A DNA stretch of 14,717 nucleotides from an uncultured Lachnospiraceae bacterium (lineage in GTDB: Bacteria; Bacillota; Clostridia; Lachnospirales; Lachnospiraceae): contig CALYVE010000011.1 in assembly GCA_945492935.1 (NCBI GenBank), positions 1 through 14,717 on the forward strand. Direction: 5' to 3'. The notes beneath the pieces are model-generated. The model was not told the origin of the DNA. It saw nothing but the letters and a program-made list of their open reading frames with translations, and ran no database searches. The position numbers and the translations under genes are program-made. Shown here piece by piece: positions 14,088 to 14,717 of the stretch. Position 1 is the stretch's first letter, and each line of letters starts with the position of its first letter.

Positions 14088-14124
14088 GCGGCTTTGTGGC
14101 GCAGGACTCTGCCGGTGGTGTAAT
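14088..14124. repeat. GC-rich dispersed repeat, copy 2
   Basis: This is the partner of 37-73 (31/37 identical, only transitions). It begins 7 bases after the terminator T-run and ends 5 bases before the rhodanese stop codon. Its hairpin is GCAG-GACT-CTGC, and the possible outer stem pairs CCGCGGC (14086-14092) with GCCGGTGG (14111-14118) using one G-U pair and one bulged G. Confidence 0.6.
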
Positions 14125-14129
14125 TCGTT

Positions 14130-14582
14130 TTATTTTTCAATATTTCCTTTCCAGTCGAGAATTCCTCCGAATTCAATTATGTTTGTATATCCCATTTTTG
14201 CAAGCTTTTCGGAAGCCTGTTTACTTCGATTACCACTTCGACAGTATACATAAATTGTCTGCTGTTTGTCCGGCAGCTCGACCGGTTCTTTATCAACAAT
14301 GCTCTCGTTCGCAACATTTATTGCCCCCGGAATGTGTCCGTCTGCAAACTCGTCAGCCCTACGGACATCAAGGATAATATAATCCCCCGGTGTTTTGAAT
14401 ATTTCTTTTGCTTCATCCATTGATATCGAAGTATATTGTGCCATTTCGTCTGTACCTCCATTTTTATCTGATGTTTCGGTTGCGTCAGAGACAAGCAGGT
14501 CGTTTTTTTTTGTATCGTTTATGTCACAGGCGCATAAGCAAAGCAGCATAATAAGACTGCATATAATCGTTGATTTTTTCAT
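14130..14582 (-). CDS. Rhodanese-domain lipoprotein
   Basis: This 150-residue protein starts at the ATG complementary to 14580-14582, behind AGAAAGG (14590-14596, reverse strand). It has a lipoprotein signal peptide ending in LCAC, with C19 the lipidated cysteine, a low-complexity polar linker (about 20-50) and one rhodanese domain (about 52-150). Domain marks are YIILDVRRADEFADGHIPGA and the active-site loop YCRSGNRS with catalytic C114. Such proteins carry sulfur or handle thiol/persulfide groups; the exact substrate is unknown. It should act on the outer face of the membrane. It is convergent with proS and has its own near-consensus promoter. Confidence 0.9.
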   Translation of the reverse strand: MKKSTIICSLIMLLCLCACDINDTKKNDLLVSDATETSDKNGGTDEMAQYTSISMDEAKEIFKTPGDYIILDVRRADEFADGHIPGAINVANESIVDKEPVELPDKQQTIYVYCRSGNRSKQASEKLAKMGYTNIIEFGGILDWKGNIEK

Positions 14583-14623
14583 GACATAACCTTTCTGACA
14601 GAGTATTTTTCTTTCTTTTCGAA

Positions 14624-14652
14624 ATTATAAATTTTATAGAATCGTGTGTCAA
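14624..14652 (-). promoter_or_regulatory. Near-consensus sigma-A promoter of the rhodanese gene
   Basis: On the reverse strand TTGACA (complement of 14647-14652), a 17-base spacer and TATAAT (complement of 14624-14629) match the vegetative consensus exactly. The leader to the ATG is about 35 bases. Confidence 0.85.
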
Positions 14653-14717
14653 TTGTCTTTATGGCATTTTTTTGTTTTTATCAGGCGAAATATGTGATAA
14701 AATCATAGAAAAAGGTA
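14653..14717. other. AT-rich upstream region, no gene seen
   Basis: The last 65 bases are AT-rich with a GATAAAAT box (14696-14703) that could belong to a divergent promoter on the + strand, but no properly spaced -35 hexamer was found. The region may instead be an UP-type element for the rhodanese promoter. Confidence 0.3.

Noticed and set aside
14096..14377. 93-codon + strand frame antisense to the rhodanese gene
   Set aside because: It starts within the repeat, has no ribosome site, and runs opposite a well-supported rhodanese coding region.
14672..14703. Divergent + strand promoter at the right edge
   Set aside because: A TTGTTT and a TAAAAT are present but 20 bases apart, and no gene start is visible before the window ends.
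1..14717. CRISPR array, tRNA or rRNA genes, insertion sequences, phage genes
   Set aside because: No regularly spaced repeats, cloverleaf genes, transposase or phage products were seen on either strand.

Overview
The window looks like chromosomal DNA of a low-to-moderate GC Gram-positive anaerobe of the class Clostridia, most likely Lachnospiraceae. The signs are strong AGGAGG-type ribosome binding sites, sigma-A promoters with 17-base spacers, a T-box leader ahead of proS, Rsb/SpoIIA-type signalling proteins and the overall codon use. The family placement is inference. Almost all genes lie on the + strand.

Layout: bases 1-170 hold no recognisable gene but carry the 3' arm of a probable terminator, a 37-base repeat found again at the other end of the window, and a promoter. 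Bases 215-2014 encode a membrane-anchored extracytoplasmic protein with a SecD P1-head-like C-terminus and a LytTR-PAS regulator. A second promoter (2057-2085), preceded by two TCACG repeats one LytTR period (21 bases) apart, opens a run of nine closely spaced genes (2154-11925): a secreted repeat protein, a membrane-anchored FecR-domain protein, a phosphatase fusing a cyclic-nucleotide-binding domain to SpoIIE/PP2C, a CHASE2 adenylate cyclase, a TIM-barrel isomerase/epimerase-like enzyme, an RsbW-like kinase, a STAS antagonist, a GGDEF protein and an ArsC/Spx-like thioredoxin-fold protein. No terminator is visible inside this run.

Together these read as a signalling operon: an outside signal (secreted protein, FecR, CHASE2) would control cAMP synthesis; cAMP would bind the CNB domain of the phosphatase; the phosphatase would dephosphorylate the STAS protein, which would then bind the RsbW-like kinase and free its client. 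No sigma factor is encoded here, so the output is unknown; the GGDEF protein next door (predicted c-di-GMP synthesis) or a sigma factor elsewhere are candidates. The wiring is inferred from domains and gene order. The individual domain calls are strong.

The right end is housekeeping: a promoter whose -35 box overlaps the arsC-like stop codon, a proline T-box leader with specifier CCA, proS, a large structured bidirectional terminator, the second copy of the end repeat, and a convergent rhodanese lipoprotein gene with a near-consensus promoter.
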